Positions 8,316 through 17,110 are shown, counted from the first letter of the stretch. The stretch is DNA of 39,859 nucleotides from CAYHOI01 sp964358175 (GCA_964358175.1 CAYHOI010000006.1:1-39859); one strand, 5' to 3'. Notes: generated from the sequence alone by a model not told the origin. Translations and numbers: made by a program.

Positions 8316-8669
8316 TTAAATCAATTCAAGCACCGATACACTCGCAGCATCCCCACGACGTATCCCTGATTTAATAATCCTCGTATATCCACCCTTTATA
8401 GAACTATACTTCTCTAACATCTCTGGGCTAAATAGAATCTTCAGTACTTCCTTATCGCTAACAAACTTCAGCACTTCTCGTCTCGAAAACACAGTATTCG
8501 CCTTAGCAACCGTGATCATTTTTTCAACATATTTGCTGATTTCATGAGCACGTCTGTCTGTCGTTTGTACTTGCTTGTGTATGAGAAGTGATCTGGCTCC
8601 ATTTCTAATAAGTGCCAACCGTTGATCCGTTGGCAACCCTAGCTTTGCATTCCCTTTTCGATGTCTCAT
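8316..8669 (-). CDS. rplQ: 50S ribosomal protein L17
   Basis: 117 aa, normal. L17 binds 23S rRNA near the exit tunnel. The start MRHRKGNAKLGL and the LIRNGARSLLIHKQVQTT block are the family signature. It follows rpoA with one base between stop and start, the canonical end of the alpha operon, and precedes truA. Confidence 0.98.
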   Translation of the reverse strand: MRHRKGNAKLGLPTDQRLALIRNGARSLLIHKQVQTTDRRAHEISKYVEKMITVAKANTVFSRREVLKFVSDKEVLKILFSPEMLEKYSSIKGGYTRIIKSGIRRGDAASVSVLELI

Positions 8670-8670
8670 T

Positions 8671-9606
8671 TTAGTCCTCTTTCAACTTCAGCCCATACTG
8701 CATGAGTTTCTCATTAATTTCGTCAGCTGACTTTTTTCCAAAGTTTTTGATCTTCATCAAATCTTTCATTGGTTTTTCTACTAACTCCAGCACCTTTAAA
8801 ATACCAGCTTTTCGCAAACAGTTTGAGGATCTTGCTGATAATTCCAAATCCTCAATCGTTAAATCCACTTCTGCAGGTGCAACAACGCCCTTAAGTTTAT
8901 CCGTCTCCTTGTAAGCTTGCACCACATGTTTGTAATCTGTAAAAAGACTAAAACTATCAATCAATATATGAGATGCATTGTCAAGAGCTTCCTCGGCACT
9001 GACACTCCCATTTGTCCAGATCTCCATCACCAGCTTATCCAAATCTGTTCGGTTCCCTACTCGTGTCGCCGTAACAGTATGATTCACTTTTATGATAGGA
9101 GAAAAACTCGAATCCACCGGAATGGTTCCAACGGGGATATTCTCATAATGATTCAAATCGGACAACCGATACCCAACACCCCTCTCAATACGCATTTCAA
9201 CCTTAAAATTCACGTTTTTAGCGGTTATGGTGCATATCTTATGGGATGGATTAATCAAAACAATTTCGTCATCATGCTGAATATCACTCACCAGCACATC
9301 TCCAGCCTTTTTCATCTCTATTTTCACAATTTTCGGTGTTGAAGAGTGTGATTTCACGATAATAGACTTAATATTGAGTATAATATTCAGGAGATCCTCC
9401 TTAATTCCCTCAATCGTACCAAACTCATGATGAACGCCCTCAATTCGAATCGCAGTGACCGCTGATCCCTCAAGAGAGGACAGAAGCACACGTCTCATTG
9501 CATTACCCAGCGTTACACCATACCCCTTATCCAAGGGATCCATAATAACTTTCGCATAATTTCCATCACTTGATTTTGCTACGTCAACTTTTGTATTTAA
9601 TCTCAC
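8671..9606 (-). CDS. rpoA: DNA-directed RNA polymerase subunit alpha
   Basis: 311 aa. The alpha dimer nucleates RNA polymerase assembly. The N-terminal domain (1-225) shows LDKGYGVTLGNAMRRVLLSS and the dimer region. The C-terminal domain (from about 240) shows LELSARSSNCLRKAGI and KNFGKKSADEI, the helix-hairpin-helix surface that contacts UP-element DNA and activators. The start is GTG, with AAGGAGG 10 nt upstream deciding it. Standard alpha-operon place between rpsD and rplQ. Confidence 0.98.
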   Translation of the reverse strand: MRLNTKVDVAKSSDGNYAKVIMDPLDKGYGVTLGNAMRRVLLSSLEGSAVTAIRIEGVHHEFGTIEGIKEDLLNIILNIKSIIVKSHSSTPKIVKIEMKKAGDVLVSDIQHDDEIVLINPSHKICTITAKNVNFKVEMRIERGVGYRLSDLNHYENIPVGTIPVDSSFSPIIKVNHTVTATRVGNRTDLDKLVMEIWTNGSVSAEEALDNASHILIDSFSLFTDYKHVVQAYKETDKLKGVVAPAEVDLTIEDLELSARSSNCLRKAGILKVLELVEKPMKDLMKIKNFGKKSADEINEKLMQYGLKLKED

Positions 9607-9633
9607 TGCTTAGGTGCCTCCTTAACTTAATAG

Positions 9634-10257
9634 TTATCTCGAGTAAAACTCGATCACAAACTGCTCATTTACTGGAACATCCAGTTCTTCCCGACTAGGC
9701 ACTCTGGCGTAGACGTACATATTTCCGTCATAATCCGCCGTTAGCCAATTCGGCAATTTCCTCTTTCTCGCTTTAATAAGCACGGGTTCGAATGACTTCA
9801 ATGACTTTTCTCGAAGGAGAATGACATCATTCACCTTAAGTATATATGAAGGAATATCCACTTTTCGACCATTTACACGAATATGCCCGTGCCTAACAAT
9901 TAATCGAGATTGCTTTCGTGTGTCTGAAAGTCCCATACGGTAAACCACGTTATCGAGTCTGCTTTCCATCAACTGCAACATCTCTTCACCAGTATCTCCG
10001 TGCATAGCATTTGCTGTTTCATAGTAGCGACGAGTCTGCCCTTCGCTCAGACAATAAAAACGTCTCACCTTTTGCTTTTCTCTCAAGCGAATACCATACT
10101 CAGAAAGCTTTACCCTTGAAACCGGACCATGCTGCCCAGGAACATACTTCCTTCTCTCAAAAGAACATTTTGGCGAGTCACATCTATCACTCTTAAGATA
10201 TAATTTGACCCCTTCACGCCGACAAAGCTTGCAAGATGGTCCTTTATACGATCCCAT
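9634..10257 (-). CDS. rpsD: 30S ribosomal protein S4 (zinc form)
   Basis: 207 aa. Primary 16S-binding protein of the 30S body; in relatives it also acts as a translational repressor. The N-terminus carries CKLC and, 14 residues later, CDSPKC, a four-cysteine zinc site of the C+ form. The S4 RNA-binding domain follows (LDNVVYRMGLSDTRKQSRLIV, HGHIRVNGRKVDIPSY). It lies between rpsK and rpoA, the usual place. Confidence 0.98.
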   Translation of the reverse strand: MGSYKGPSCKLCRREGVKLYLKSDRCDSPKCSFERRKYVPGQHGPVSRVKLSEYGIRLREKQKVRRFYCLSEGQTRRYYETANAMHGDTGEEMLQLMESRLDNVVYRMGLSDTRKQSRLIVRHGHIRVNGRKVDIPSYILKVNDVILLREKSLKSFEPVLIKARKRKLPNWLTADYDGNMYVYARVPSREELDVPVNEQFVIEFYSR

Positions 10258-10280
10258 AACCCATATCTCCTTTCAAATCT

Positions 10281-10667
10281 CTATACCCGCCTACGTTTCG
10301 GAGGCTGGCATCCATTGTGCGGAATGGGTGTAACATCCTTAATAGATACCACATCAATCCCAGCCGCCTGAATAGCACGTATGGCCGTTTCTCTTCCTGG
10401 GCCTGGCCCTTTGACTAATACATCAACTTGCTGAACTCCTTGCTCCTTCGCAGCTAAAGCCGCTTTTTCCGCAGCAGATTGTGCAGCAAAAGGGGTTCCC
10501 TTCTTAGATCCCTTAAATCCGACTCCACCAGAACTAGCCCAAGACAATATATTCCCGTCCATATCAGAAATTGAAATAATTGTATTGTTAAAGTTCGAAC
10601 TAATGTGCGCGACTCCCTGAGGGACGTTCTTTTTTACTTTTTTCTTTTTAACAACTGCTTTTGCCAT
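10281..10667 (-). CDS. rpsK: 30S ribosomal protein S11
   Basis: 128 aa, normal. Part of the 30S platform, next to S18 and the mRNA exit. Signature blocks are GVAHISSNFNNTIISI, SGGVGFKGSKKGTPFAAQ, VLVKGPGPGRE and the end TPIPHNGCQPPKRRRV. The N-terminus is very lysine-rich (KKKKVKKN), as in many bacteria. Follows rpsM by 12 nt. Confidence 0.98.
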   Translation of the reverse strand: MAKAVVKKKKVKKNVPQGVAHISSNFNNTIISISDMDGNILSWASSGGVGFKGSKKGTPFAAQSAAEKAALAAKEQGVQQVDVLVKGPGPGRETAIRAIQAAGIDVVSIKDVTPIPHNGCQPPKRRRV

Positions 10668-10679
10668 TCCAAAATCTCC

Positions 10680-11054
10680 TTACTTCGCCGCAACCTTTTT
10701 ACCTGCAACTGTTCGTCTAACCCCTCGTCGTGTTCTCGCGTTTGTTTTTGTACGTTGCCCGCGAACCGGCAAATGACGCTTGTGGCGAATACCACGATAA
10801 CATCCTATCTCCATCAACCTTTTGATATTCATTGAAATATCTCGTCTTAGGTCACCCTCAACGACATACTGCTTCATTTCCTCGCGAATCTTAACAATTT
10901 CAGCCTCAGTCAGATCCTTCGCTCGAAGGTCTTCACTTATTCCGAGGTTAGATAGGATCTTGTGGCTCGTGGTCGGGCCAATCCCATATATGTAAGTTAA
11001 CGCGATTACAATGCGTTTATTAACTGGTATATCTACTCCTGCAACTCTTGGCAT
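10680..11054 (-). CDS. rpsM: 30S ribosomal protein S13
   Basis: 124 aa. S13 in the 30S head makes bridges to the 50S subunit and touches the P-site tRNA. MPRVAGVDIPVNKRIVIALTYIYGIG is split here only for description: the start PRVAGVDIP and the YIYGIGPTTS turn are typical, as are RHKRHLPVRGQRTKTNARTR and the lysine-rich end. Follows rpmJ by 12 nt. Confidence 0.98.
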   Translation of the reverse strand: MPRVAGVDIPVNKRIVIALTYIYGIGPTTSHKILSNLGISEDLRAKDLTEAEIVKIREEMKQYVVEGDLRRDISMNIKRLMEIGCYRGIRHKRHLPVRGQRTKTNARTRRGVRRTVAGKKVAAK

Positions 11055-11066
11055 AATTCCCTTCCT

Positions 11067-11180
11067 CTACCCTTGTCTTTGTTTGTGCTTAGGATTTTCA
11101 CAAATCACCATGACTCGACCAAATCGCTTTATCACTTTGCACTTCGGACATATTTCTTTTACTGACGTTCTAACCTTCAT
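11067..11180 (-). CDS. rpmJ: 50S ribosomal protein L36 (zinc form)
   Basis: A 37-aa gene. It starts at ATG 11180-11178 and ends in TAG at 11069-11067. The residues MKVRTSVKEICPKCKVIKR and then RVMVICENPKHKQRQG carry the zinc ligands of the C+ form (CPKC, then C and H). It sits between infA and rpsM, its standard bacterial position, with 13 and 12 nt spacers. Confidence 0.97.
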   Translation of the reverse strand: MKVRTSVKEICPKCKVIKRFGRVMVICENPKHKQRQG

Positions 11181-11193
11181 TCTAATTCATCCT

Positions 11194-11409
11194 CTACTTT
11201 GCACGATATGTTATTCTGCCACGACTCAAATCATACGGCGATAGTTCTACTTTCACCCGATCTCCTAGCAGTATTCTGATAAAGTTCTTCCGTATCTTCC
11301 CAGAAACATGAGCCAAGATTTCCTGCCCCATATCTAACCTAACCCGAAACATTGCATTCGGTAACGCTTCTAATATCTCTCCCTCAACCTCGATAACCTC
11401 TTTAGCCAT
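11194..11409 (-). CDS. infA: Translation initiation factor IF-1
   Basis: 71 aa, one S1-like OB fold. IF-1 occupies the 30S A site during initiation. MAKEVIEVEGEILEALPNAMFRV and ILAHVSGKIRKNFIRIL, then GDRVKVELSPYDLSRGRI, are the family pattern (quoted in parts). It follows adk by 42 nt; the methionine aminopeptidase gene often found between the two is absent. Confidence 0.98.
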   Translation of the reverse strand: MAKEVIEVEGEILEALPNAMFRVRLDMGQEILAHVSGKIRKNFIRILLGDRVKVELSPYDLSRGRITYRAK

Positions 11410-11451
11410 TAAACTTCCTTACAAAACGGTTCATGATTCTAACATTAAACA

Positions 11452-12108
11452 TTACACCTGACAAACATTATTTTCGCCTACCTGCTCAGCAATCAACTCT
11501 TCTATCTTTTTAATTTCTTGAGTCGCGTCCACTTCAACCACTATCCCCTGTTTTCTATAGTACTCCAATAATGGCTCCGTTTTTTGCAAGTACGTTTCAT
11601 ACCGACTTTTTACCGTTTCTGGTTTATCGTCATCACGAATAACAAGTGTCTTTCCACACTCATCACATACCATTCCCCTCTTAGGGGGGTTGTTTTGGCT
11701 ATGGAAGCTCGCTCCGCAGGCCGCACAAGTCAAACGGCCAGCCATACGACTCAATACGGACTCTAAATTGATTCCAAAGCATATAACCATATCAAATACT
11801 ATTCCCTTAGAAGCAAGAAACTCTGCCTGAGGGATTGTTCGAGGAAAACCATCTAACAAAAAGGGTTTATTTCCAAGTTTATCTAAACATGAGTATACCA
11901 TTCTATTCACCAAATCGTCTGGCACTAACTGGCCTTTATCCATATAATCTTTAGCCTGCCTTCCAAGCACGGTCTGTTTAGCCACTTCTTGCCGCAAAAT
12001 ATCACCTGTAGCCAGATGCTGATAGCCATATTTAGATACGAGAGCCTTCGCTTGGGTTCCTTTGCCCGATCCAGGCGCACCGAGCAGGATTACTTTTGAT
12101 TTTTTCAT
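11452..12108 (-). CDS. adk: Adenylate kinase, zinc-LID type
   Basis: 218 aa from the ATG at 12108 (a TTG one codon earlier is less likely; GAGG lies 7 nt before the ATG). It interconverts ATP + AMP and 2 ADP. The P-loop GAPGSGKGTQ is at about 9-18, ATGDILR and LDGFPRT are the AMP-site motifs, and the LID (about 125-160) holds four cysteines, CAAC and CDEC, the structural zinc site of the long form. It follows secY by 4 nt, the classic spc-operon tail. Confidence 0.97.
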   Translation of the reverse strand: MKKSKVILLGAPGSGKGTQAKALVSKYGYQHLATGDILRQEVAKQTVLGRQAKDYMDKGQLVPDDLVNRMVYSCLDKLGNKPFLLDGFPRTIPQAEFLASKGIVFDMVICFGINLESVLSRMAGRLTCAACGASFHSQNNPPKRGMVCDECGKTLVIRDDDKPETVKSRYETYLQKTEPLLEYYRKQGIVVEVDATQEIKKIEELIAEQVGENNVCQV

Positions 12109-12112
12109 CAAA

Positions 12113-13372
12113 CTACCTCACCAACTTATCATACTTGTTCGCAATAAGGATTGTTTCAATTTGTCTAATCATGTCATTCGCCACACCCACCATAATCAGC
12201 AATGCCGTTCCACCCAGTCCCATAAAACTTGTCACATGAGTCATATTTGCCGTGACCATTGGAATAATCGATATAAATGAGAGAAAAGTTGCCCCAACAA
12301 ACGTCAACCGACCAATCACTTTGTCTAGATAATCTGCAGTTGGCTTACCTGGACGAATACCCAAAATAAACCCACCATACTTCTTAATATTGTCTGCAAG
12401 CTCAGTGGGGTTAAAAGTAATTGCAGTATAAAAGTAAGTAAAGAAGAAAATAAGTGCGGAGAATGCAATAACATAAAAAGCAGAGCCATAGTTAATATAT
12501 CGATTAATAAAACTTAATTGGGGTACCATTTGTAATAACATCATAGGAACTGACAGTACTGATGATGCAAATATTATAGGGATTACCCCCCCTTGATTAA
12601 TTTTCATGGGGAGAAAGGTGTTTTGCCCACCATACATTTTCCTGCCAACCACACGTTTCGCGTACTGGACAGGAATATTTCTCTGAGCCTCCTGAATAAC
12701 AACTATTCCAACGACAACGATCAGCAACATAATCAACAGGATTAAAACATTATATATCGGGATACCCCCTCGCACCAAGGTCACAGTATTAGCGATATAA
12801 GAAGGCATTGCGCCGATAATTCCAACAAATATAATCACACTAGCGCCATTTCCAATTCCATGTTCAGTAATGAGCTCTCCGAGCCACATGACAAAGGTCG
12901 TACCTGCAACCAAAGCAAAAACAGCAAAAAATAGGAACAAAAAGAAATTAGCTCCCGGTAGCAACACGGAACGCAGTCCGACGGTTACGCCGATCGCTTG
13001 GACAAAAGCTATAACAATCGTCAAATAGCGTGTGTACTGCTGAATACGCTTTCGACCAGACTCCCCCTCCTCTTGCTGAATTTCCTTCAAACGGGGATAA
13101 AGAAAAGTCATTAGCTGCATGATAATCGATGCATTAATGTAGGGAATTATCCCAAGCGCAAAAACCGAGAATCTCTTGAGTGCACCGCCTGAAAATAAAT
13201 CAATAAAACCCATGATCCCACCAGATCCAAACATTGCATCTAATTTTGCCATGTCCAGCCCATAAATGGGAATATGGATTCCTAACCTGAAAATTAATAT
13301 AATCAGAAGAGTAAATCCTAGCTTCTTCTGCAATGATTTAATTTGGAAAACAGCTGAGTAGTTATTACCCAT
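12113..13372 (-). CDS. secY: Protein translocase subunit SecY
   Basis: 419 aa, about ten membrane helices. It forms the protein-conducting channel of the inner membrane with SecE (encoded at 36837-37028). It shows RLGIHIPIYGLD near the start, the plug region MFGSGGIMGFIDLFSGGALKRFSVFALGI, described here in its parts, IPYINASIIMQL, GIGNGASVIIFVGI and the C-terminal loop GGFILGIRPGKPTADYLD. It overlaps rplO by 8 nt, so translation is probably coupled. Slightly shorter than the 430-440 aa typical. Confidence 0.97.
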   Translation of the reverse strand: MGNNYSAVFQIKSLQKKLGFTLLIILIFRLGIHIPIYGLDMAKLDAMFGSGGIMGFIDLFSGGALKRFSVFALGIIPYINASIIMQLMTFLYPRLKEIQQEEGESGRKRIQQYTRYLTIVIAFVQAIGVTVGLRSVLLPGANFFLFLFFAVFALVAGTTFVMWLGELITEHGIGNGASVIIFVGIIGAMPSYIANTVTLVRGGIPIYNVLILLIMLLIVVVGIVVIQEAQRNIPVQYAKRVVGRKMYGGQNTFLPMKINQGGVIPIIFASSVLSVPMMLLQMVPQLSFINRYINYGSAFYVIAFSALIFFFTYFYTAITFNPTELADNIKKYGGFILGIRPGKPTADYLDKVIGRLTFVGATFLSFISIIPMVTANMTHVTSFMGLGGTALLIMVGVANDMIRQIETILIANKYDKLVR

Positions 13373-13811
13373 TCACAACCTCGGCTGAACCACCCGCTTG
13401 CGTAATGATCTCCACCGCTTTTTTAGAAAAATAATGTGCTTGAACTGTCAATTTTCGCTCCAGCTTCCCAGTTGCCAAAACCTTTATCTTGCTTGTACCC
13501 TTTTTAATGAGTTTGCTGCGTCGTAGCACTTCAAGACTTATAACCTCTTCGCTCATTGTATTAAGTGTTCTTAACGACACAATCTCGTAATCTTTAGGTG
13601 CTAGGGCTCGAAACCCTCTCATCTTCGGCAAGCGTCTATAAATAGGTGTTTGCCCCCCTTCGAAACCAGGCCGAACTCCACCGCCAGAGCGACTCTGAGC
13701 CCCTTTGGTTCCTTTGCCTGCCGTTTTACCCATCCCAGAACTTTCTCCACGGCCTACTCTTTTTCGGGCTTTTCTGCTACCCTTGAATGGTTTAAGTGTT
13801 GATAAATCCAT
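13365..13811 (-). CDS. rplO: 50S ribosomal protein L15
   Basis: 148 aa. Late-assembly 50S protein. The glycine/arginine-rich N-terminal extension that threads 23S rRNA is plain (GRGESSGMGKTAGKGTKGAQ, then SGGGVRPGFEGGQTPIYRRL). The C-terminal fold ends in ITQAGGSAEVV. It overlaps secY and follows rpsE by 11 nt. The rpmD gene (L30), often found just upstream, is missing. Confidence 0.97.
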   Translation of the reverse strand: MDLSTLKPFKGSRKARKRVGRGESSGMGKTAGKGTKGAQSRSGGGVRPGFEGGQTPIYRRLPKMRGFRALAPKDYEIVSLRTLNTMSEEVISLEVLRRSKLIKKGTSKIKVLATGKLERKLTVQAHYFSKKAVEIITQAGGSAEVVNG

Positions 13812-13822
13812 CTTACTCTCCT

Positions 13823-14341
13823 TTATTCGCCGACTTGCCTAATTTTAATATCAACACCACGATCACTTCGACAATCCTCAATCCTACGAAGATTAGCCAA
13901 CCCATCCAGCGCTGCAAATGCATTGTTAATTACAGAAGAAGCTCCCTGTGATTTTGAGACGATGTTATGTATTCCCGCCAACTCCAACACAAGACGAATA
14001 ACGCCACCGGCAATTACGCCAGTTCCTTTGGGTGCAGGCTTTAAAAACACCTTACTGGCTCCGAGTCGGCCGACGACCTCGTGAGAAATTGTTCCATTAA
14101 GAACTTCAACAGTAATCATCTTACGTTTAGCCTGATAGATCGCCTTCTTTATAGCTCCAGGCACTTCAGCTGCTTTTGCAACGCCGACTCCCACTCGCCC
14201 ATGTCCATCTCCGATAACAATGGTGGCGCGAAAAGATAATCTTTTACCACCTTTGACAACTTTCGTCACTCGACGAATTTGAACAATCTTCTCTACAAAT
14301 TCGCTTGTTTTATGGTCAGCATTTGAATTTTGTCTACTCAT
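13823..14341 (-). CDS. rpsE: 30S ribosomal protein S5
   Basis: 172 aa. S5 affects decoding accuracy and helicase activity at the mRNA entry. The double-stranded RNA-binding part (FVEKIVQIRRVTKVVKGGKR) and the hairpin GDGHGRVGVGVAKAAEVPGA are present, followed by KGTGVIAGGVIRLVLELAGI. It starts 2 nt after rplR and precedes rplO directly, without L30 between. Confidence 0.98.
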   Translation of the reverse strand: MSRQNSNADHKTSEFVEKIVQIRRVTKVVKGGKRLSFRATIVIGDGHGRVGVGVAKAAEVPGAIKKAIYQAKRKMITVEVLNGTISHEVVGRLGASKVFLKPAPKGTGVIAGGVIRLVLELAGIHNIVSKSQGASSVINNAFAALDGLANLRRIEDCRSDRGVDIKIRQVGE

Positions 14342-14343
14342 AA

Positions 14344-14649
14344 TTAAAACTGTAATCCTTTCTTCCTAGCACCCTCGGCTACTGCCTTGATGCGTCCACA
14401 ATATATTCTACCTGCTCGGTCGAAAACCACCTTATTAATTCCAAGTGCCAAAGCTTTATCTGCAATGGCTTCCCCTAACTTCAAAGCCACAGAGACATTT
14501 CCACGCCCAAGCTTGAGCGAAAGACTTGATATACCGATAAGTGTCGTTCCTTTTCGGTCATCAATAATTTGCGCATATAAATTGTTTAAACTTCTACTTA
14601 CGACAAGCCTTGGGCGCTCGTCTGTTCCGATAATCTGCTTTTTACCCAT
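14344..14649 (-). CDS. rplR: 50S ribosomal protein L18, short form
   Basis: 101 aa, compared with about 117-122 in most bacteria. L18 binds 5S rRNA with L5. The core is clear: GTDERPRLVVSRSLNNLYAQ, AIADKALALGINKVVFDRAG and KAVAEGARKKGLQF. The usual arginine-rich N-terminal stretch before the GT-x-x-RPRL block is nearly absent, and there is no room for it because the rplF stop is only 10 nt upstream. The loop after IIDD is also short. Confidence 0.96.
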   Translation of the reverse strand: MGKKQIIGTDERPRLVVSRSLNNLYAQIIDDRKGTTLIGISSLSLKLGRGNVSVALKLGEAIADKALALGINKVVFDRAGRIYCGRIKAVAEGARKKGLQF

Positions 14650-14659
14650 TCTATACTCC

Positions 14660-15202
14660 CTATTTCTTTCCTGATTTGCCCGCTTTACGTCTTACCTTCT
14701 CAGTAGAGAGACGAACTCCTTTGCCCTTATAGGGCTCAGGTTTACGAATACTTCGTATATCCGCAGCTACTTGTCCAACCAATTGTTTATCGGCACCTTG
14801 AACTACGATATTGGTATCACCCTCAAGCATAAATGTAATTCCTTTTACTGCTTTGACTTCAATAGGATGAGAAAAACCTAAAGTCATACTAAGCCCATCT
14901 CCCTTTTTTTGAACTCGATATCCCACACCAACCAAAGAGAGCTTCACCTCATAATGTTGCGTAACCCCTTTGATCATATTTGCAATCAATGCATTATACA
15001 GTCCATGCATCGCCTTAGTTTCTTTATCGTTCGACATCCTCTTAAGAGTGATAACCTTATCTTGTTGTTCAAAAACAATCTTGCTTGATGCTATTTTGAC
15101 TTTCAGTTCACCTTTAGGTCCTTTAACAGTCACCACATTTTCAGATATTTCAACATCAACCTTATCTGAAACCAAAATCAATCTATTTCCTATTTTAGAC
15201 AT
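14660..15202 (-). CDS. rplF: 50S ribosomal protein L6
   Basis: 180 aa, two repeated L6 folds. It sits near the sarcin-ricin loop and factor-binding site. MSKIGNRLILVSDKVDVEI opens the first fold; NMIKGVTQHYEVKLSLVGVG joins the two; the end IRKPEPYKGKGVRL is the family signature. 14 nt after rpsH. Confidence 0.98.
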   Translation of the reverse strand: MSKIGNRLILVSDKVDVEISENVVTVKGPKGELKVKIASSKIVFEQQDKVITLKRMSNDKETKAMHGLYNALIANMIKGVTQHYEVKLSLVGVGYRVQKKGDGLSMTLGFSHPIEVKAVKGITFMLEGDTNIVVQGADKQLVGQVAADIRSIRKPEPYKGKGVRLSTEKVRRKAGKSGKK

Positions 15203-15216
15203 TGTCTATAACTCCC

Positions 15217-15615
15217 TTACCAAATATAACACAATACTTCTCCACCAACATTTTGCATTCTTGCTTGTTTTCCGGTCATAACGCCTCTATTCGTAGAGAT
15301 GACAGATACACCGAATCCATTTTTTACTTTTGGAATACGTCTCTTTTCAATATACTCTCTCTTGCCGGGAGTACTCCTGCGCTTCATGTCTGTAATGACA
15401 GATCTTCCTTCTTCGTTATACTTCAGATACACCTTAATATACGGTTTGTTTTCTATTTGAACCATTTCATGACGCGCTACAAAACCTTCTTGCTGTAAGA
15501 TTTTCACTATATCTATTTTGATACGTGAATGATAGACAGTAATACTATCCTTCTTTACACGCCATGCATTTTTCATCATACAAATCATATCTGCTATTGG
15601 ATCACTCACACTCAT
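15217..15615 (-). CDS. rpsH: 30S ribosomal protein S8
   Basis: 132 aa. Primary 16S binder in the central domain; in relatives it represses the spc operon. DPIADMICMMKNAWRVKKD, then STPGKREYIEKRRIPKVKNG, GVSVISTNRGVMTG and the final GGEVLCYIW match the family. Follows rpsN by 17 nt. Confidence 0.98.
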   Translation of the reverse strand: MSVSDPIADMICMMKNAWRVKKDSITVYHSRIKIDIVKILQQEGFVARHEMVQIENKPYIKVYLKYNEEGRSVITDMKRRSTPGKREYIEKRRIPKVKNGFGVSVISTNRGVMTGKQARMQNVGGEVLCYIW

Positions 15616-15632
15616 AAATACTCTCCTTTAAC

Positions 15633-15818
15633 TTACCAGCTTGACTTCGTAACTCCGGGCAATTTCCCCTCATTCGCCAATTTCCTGAAACATAAACGAC
15701 AAACACCGAATTTTCGCATATATCCTCGTGAGCGTCCACAAATACCACACCGATGACGATGCTGAATCAGCTCCTTCTTCTTTCGATCATTCTTCACAAT
15801 CATCGCGAGTCTCGCCAT
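15633..15818 (-). CDS. rpsN: 30S ribosomal protein S14, zinc type
   Basis: 61 aa, the short zinc-binding form (type Z). The ligands are CGIC and, after GRSRGYMRKFGV, CRLC. The closing FRKLANEGKLPGVTKSSW is typical. S14 lies in the 30S head near S3 and S10. Sits between rplE and rpsH as usual. Confidence 0.97.
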   Translation of the reverse strand: MARLAMIVKNDRKKKELIQHRHRCGICGRSRGYMRKFGVCRLCFRKLANEGKLPGVTKSSW

Positions 15819-15833
15819 TATCTACTCCTTACC

Positions 15834-16400
15834 CTAATTCTTTCTGAACGGCATACCTAACAGTCTAAGAAGCTCTCGGGCTTCTTCAACTGTTTTTGCC
15901 GTTGTCACAAACGTCACATTAAATCCACGAATCTTGTCTACTTTTTCAAAACTAATTTCCGGAAAAATTAATTGTTCTTTAATTCCTAACGTATAGTTCG
16001 CTTGACCATCAAAAGCCTTATTTGAGAGACCCCGAAAATCACGTATTTTTGGCAATGCTAAATTAAACAGCTTATTCATAAATGCATACATCCGTTTTCC
16101 TCTAATGGTTAACATACACCCAATGGGAACGCCTTTACGCAACTTAAATCCAGCAATTGACTTCTTGGCAACGGTCACAACCGGATTCTGCCCAAAAATA
16201 GCTCGAAATTCACCAACAGTAATCTGAACCACTTTTGCATTTGTTGTTGCCTCACCAAGTCCTCGATTCACAACAATCTTTTGAACTGAGGGAACCTCAT
16301 TCACATTTTTATAACTAAATTTTTTCTGTAGTTCAGCAACGATCTCTGAACGATACTTTACTTGAAGGTCAATAATATTTTCTGTCAGCTTCTTTACCAC
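15834..16400 (-). CDS. rplE: 50S ribosomal protein L5
   Basis: 188 aa; the start is GTG. L5 binds 5S rRNA and contacts the P-site tRNA elbow. The blocks VPSVQKIVVNRGLGEA, AKKSIAGFKLRKGVPIGCML, FRGLSNKAFDGQANYTLGIK and the end LLRLLGMPFRKN identify it. Follows rplX by 13 nt. Confidence 0.98.
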   Translation of the reverse strand: MVKKLTENIIDLQVKYRSEIVAELQKKFSYKNVNEVPSVQKIVVNRGLGEATTNAKVVQITVGEFRAIFGQNPVVTVAKKSIAGFKLRKGVPIGCMLTIRGKRMYAFMNKLFNLALPKIRDFRGLSNKAFDGQANYTLGIKEQLIFPEISFEKVDKIRGFNVTFVTTAKTVEEARELLRLLGMPFRKN

Positions 16401-16413
16401 AACAAATCTCCTC

Positions 16414-16728
16414 TTACTTTTTATCTATAAACTCTTCGCATGACTTACACTTTCGCCTCTTAACGCCATTTACAATTGCCATCTGTATTCGAGATGGTTT
16501 TTTGCAATGAGTACAAACCAACATGACCTTCGACCAATCCATAGGTTTCTCAATCTCAATGATTCCACCCGGGCTTTGTTGACTTGGTTTCATATGGCGT
16601 TTTACCACATTTACCTTCTCAACAACAACCTTCTTAAGATTGGGTAATACTTGAGTAACTTTTGAGGTTTTCCCTTTATATTTACCAACGATAACCTTAA
16701 CTTCATCACCCTTTTGCAACTTGTTCAA
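16414..16728 (-). CDS. rplX: 50S ribosomal protein L24 with CxxC pairs
   Basis: 104 aa; the start is TTG at 16728, supported by GAGGAG 6 nt upstream. L24 is an assembly initiator near the tunnel exit. The KOW motif is at about 6-33 (GDEVKVIVGKYKGKTSKVTQ). VVKRHMKPSQQSPGGIIEIE follows. The C-terminal half has CTHC and CKSC, a likely zinc site found in some L24 proteins. Confidence 0.97.
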   Translation of the reverse strand: MNKLQKGDEVKVIVGKYKGKTSKVTQVLPNLKKVVVEKVNVVKRHMKPSQQSPGGIIEIEKPMDWSKVMLVCTHCKKPSRIQMAIVNGVKRRKCKSCEEFIDKK

Positions 16729-16741
16729 TTTATTCTCCTCT

Positions 16742-17110
16742 TTAAACGACTTCCGGTGCCAGTGAAATAATCTTTGAATACTCTCGGTCTCTTAATTCAC
16801 GTGCTATTGGGCCGAAGATTCTTGTGCCTCTTGGAAGCTTTTGATCGTTAATAATCACCGCAGCATTATCATCAAACCGAACCACAGTTCCATCCTTGCG
16901 CTTTATTGGCGATGTTGTACGCACAACAACAGCCTTAACTACTTCAGATTTTTTAACTGTAGTATTGGGTGTGGCACTTTTCACGGTTGCAACAATAATA
17001 TCGCCCACATGAGCATACCGTCTCCTGGTTCCACCAAGGACCCTAATGCATAGAATCTCTTTAGCTCCTGAATTATCTGCTACAACGAGTCTACTCTCCT
17101 GCTGAATCAC
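16742..17110 (-). CDS. rplN: 50S ribosomal protein L14
   Basis: 122 aa, the invariant length. L14 forms an intersubunit bridge. MIQQESRLVVADNSGAKEI, RRYAHVGDIIVATVK, VVRTTSPIKRKDGTVVRFDD and GTRIFGPIARELR are near-consensus. Its first 20 nt overlap the end of rpsQ in another frame, longer than the other overlaps in this cluster. Confidence 0.98.
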   Translation of the reverse strand: MIQQESRLVVADNSGAKEILCIRVLGGTRRRYAHVGDIIVATVKSATPNTTVKKSEVVKAVVVRTTSPIKRKDGTVVRFDDNAAVIINDQKLPRGTRIFGPIARELRDREYSKIISLAPEVV

